A DNA stretch of 64,000 nt from positions 11,284,001 to 11,348,000 of the forward strand of contig CM082582.2 in NCBI GenBank assembly GCA_040954595.2. Reading direction: 5' to 3'. Position numbers and translations under genes: made by a program. The notes below the pieces were generated by a model. It made no database searches. It was not told the origin of the DNA and worked only from the letters and a program-made list of their open reading frames with translations. Source of the stretch: Balanoglossus misakiensis (Eukaryota > Hemichordata). The number at the start of each line of letters is the position of its first letter. Position 1 is the first letter of the stretch. Below are positions 62,779 through 64,000 of the stretch, piece by piece.

Positions 62779-64000
62779 ATGTATGTCTGTATGTCTGTCT
62801 GTCGGTCAGTCAATAAATTGTTTCTTCCTTTCAGCAATGTGTTCCCTAGATGTGCATTCGTGTGATTTTGGTATTGACAGTTCAGGATGGAGATGCGTGC
62901 CGGCAACTAGCCTTTGTGATCACTACCCAGATTGTAAGGATGGTTCGGATGAAACCAGAAGTTGCGTGTATGGCGATAATTATGGTAAGTTGGAACAAAG
63001 CGTCATCTTTGTTGTCAGGAACTGCGCTTGCGCTTGTTCTTGCCTCTTGACGGCAAATTTTCTGTAAATTACGTCATCTTTGCAAGTGGCAGAAGTGGAC
63101 AATTGGCATGATACATAAGGTACACAAGTGACTAATGTAAATTAAAATCTTCTGAGCAACCGAGAGATCATATTACCTCATCTCTGCCCTGTTCTTTTTC
63201 TCAGTTGAAGGCGTCTGCATCCCACAGTTTCTTGAATCCCGCGATGGACCGCAATTATTCTACTCATCGAGATACCCATCCCAGTACCCACCGAATGAAC
63301 ATTGTTTATACACAATCCGGGCCCCTACTAGATATTGTGTGGCTATACAGTTCCTGGAGGTTGAAATCGGAACAAGTGGCGGCGACTGTAATGACAGCTA
63401 TGTTGAGGTAATCTTCTCATTATATTATACATTGTGAATATGATGTCAGAGTTTACAGTCTGGCAAAAAAGGTACATGTACATGTATTAACCTTGGCCAA
63501 TATGACAAAGAAAACTATGCATGTTATCACTGGTTCTTTTGCTTTATGCTTCAAGCATTTCTGTTCGATTCTATATGCAGGTCAGTATAGTAAACCTTCG
63601 ATTTTGTCTCTCTTACTGTCGTCTGTTGCTAACAGCTAACCGACAACTCGAATCCACGCTACACTGCTAGATATTGTGGCATGCAAACTCCGCCACCGTG
63701 GACTTCCATAGCAAATTTGGTTCAAGTCGTTTTTGTCAGTGATGACAAGTCACAAGGGCGAGGATTTCGCATCGAGTACTTCAATACAGCCTGCCCGGCC
63801 ACCACATACTGGGTGGTCAGAGAACCGTGGTCAGAGGTAAGTAGTGACAAAAAAACTTAAAATCTTGTCCTCCTGTCCTTTGTTGCAAAAAAAGGAATTC
63901 ATGAATTGACAAAAAGAATGACCCGTAAAGGCACCATCGAGAACACAATTTTGGTACTTATATATTATAAAGAGCAACCCATAAGTGAATCAGCACCTTA
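61198..64000 (+). CDS. DEG/ENaC channel E with LDLa3-CUB ectodomain start (3' end outside window)
   Basis: Six exons are visible: 61198-61675 (N-terminus, TM1, start of palm), 61936-62061, 62544-62666 and 62835-62984 (three LDLa), 63205-63407 and 63636-63836 (CUB1). The last ends in a donor at WSE/GTAAGT, where the first TSP1 exon follows in the other copies; that exon is beyond the window. The 427 visible residues keep the phase pattern of the array. The N-terminal motif is TIHGLPN (His59-Gly60), with Ile where A-D have Cys. FPAVTLCN and TM1 are intact. LDLa1 has one extra residue beside its calcium site (WDRETSDE). The GH16 pair separates this gene from the other four. A second cassette copy, the channel core and TM2 are expected downstream but not seen. 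Confidence 0.88.
62731..62806 (+). repeat. (CTGT)n microsatellite in an intron of channel gene E
   Basis: A tract of roughly 19 four-base units (CTGT with some GTAT variants) lies directly upstream of the third LDLa exon. The short open frames across it are artefacts of the repeat. Confidence 0.9.

Noticed and set aside
62720-63067. Open frame made of repeated Ser-Val-Cys-Leu residues before the third LDLa of gene E
   Set aside because: The repeat part is the translation of the CTGT microsatellite in the intron. Only 62835-62984 is exon.
1-64000. CRISPR arrays, rRNA, bacterial operons, retroviral or LINE coding regions
   Set aside because: None seen. The simple tandem repeats present are microsatellites, and no reverse transcriptase or transposase motifs were noticed.

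Overview
This is eukaryotic, intron-rich genomic DNA from an invertebrate animal. The exons are short (60-350 bp) with good GT-AG or GC-AG borders, and the products are metazoan extracellular modules (LDLa, CUB, TSP1, EGF, ShKT, CAP) and DEG/ENaC channels. The domain mixture, plus lancelet-like density and homopolymer noise, suggests an invertebrate deuterostome, perhaps an amphioxus. That placement is inference. Every recognisable gene lies on the + strand. Gene models were built by hand from splice consensus, reading phase and comparison between paralogues, with no transcript evidence.

Layout. 1-1820: 3' end of a gene with nucleotidyltransferase/RNA-ligase-like motifs. 2358-6995: a single-pass membrane CAP-domain protein with EGF, ShKT and Thr/Ser-rich segments. 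7.0-13.3 kb: mostly non-coding, with a first-exon-like unit at 7.2-7.6 kb that recurs at 55.1-55.5 kb. 13.4-50.3 kb: four consecutive complete DEG/ENaC-type channel genes (A, B, C, D). 51.9-59.4 kb: two tandem secreted GH16 beta-1,3-glucanase-like genes of identical predicted length (364 aa). 61.2-64.0 kb: a fifth channel gene (E), cut by the window edge.

The remarkable feature is the channel array. Each complete gene encodes a normal DEG/ENaC frame: a cytosolic His-Gly region, TM1, the FPAVT[L/I]CN palm strand, a Cys-rich extracellular core, a degenerin site, and TM2 with a G-x-S filter. In each, roughly 450-500 residues are inserted early in the extracellular loop as LDLa-LDLa-LDLa-CUB-TSP1-CUB-TSP1. 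The insert is bounded by phase-1 introns in every copy, as expected if it entered one ancestral intron by exon shuffling. The predicted products are about 1,030-1,100 residues, roughly double an ordinary ASIC or ENaC subunit. Such a protein would be a cation channel carrying its own ligand- or matrix-binding ectodomain.

The copies have diverged informatively. Gene B has Cys in place of the His-Gly glycine, gene A has lost a CUB disulfide, gene C has lost an intron, gene D uses two GC donors, and B, C and D end in class-I PDZ-ligand-like tails. The neighbouring glucanases and CAP protein suggest a surface or secreted interaction setting, but no functional link between them can be shown from sequence.
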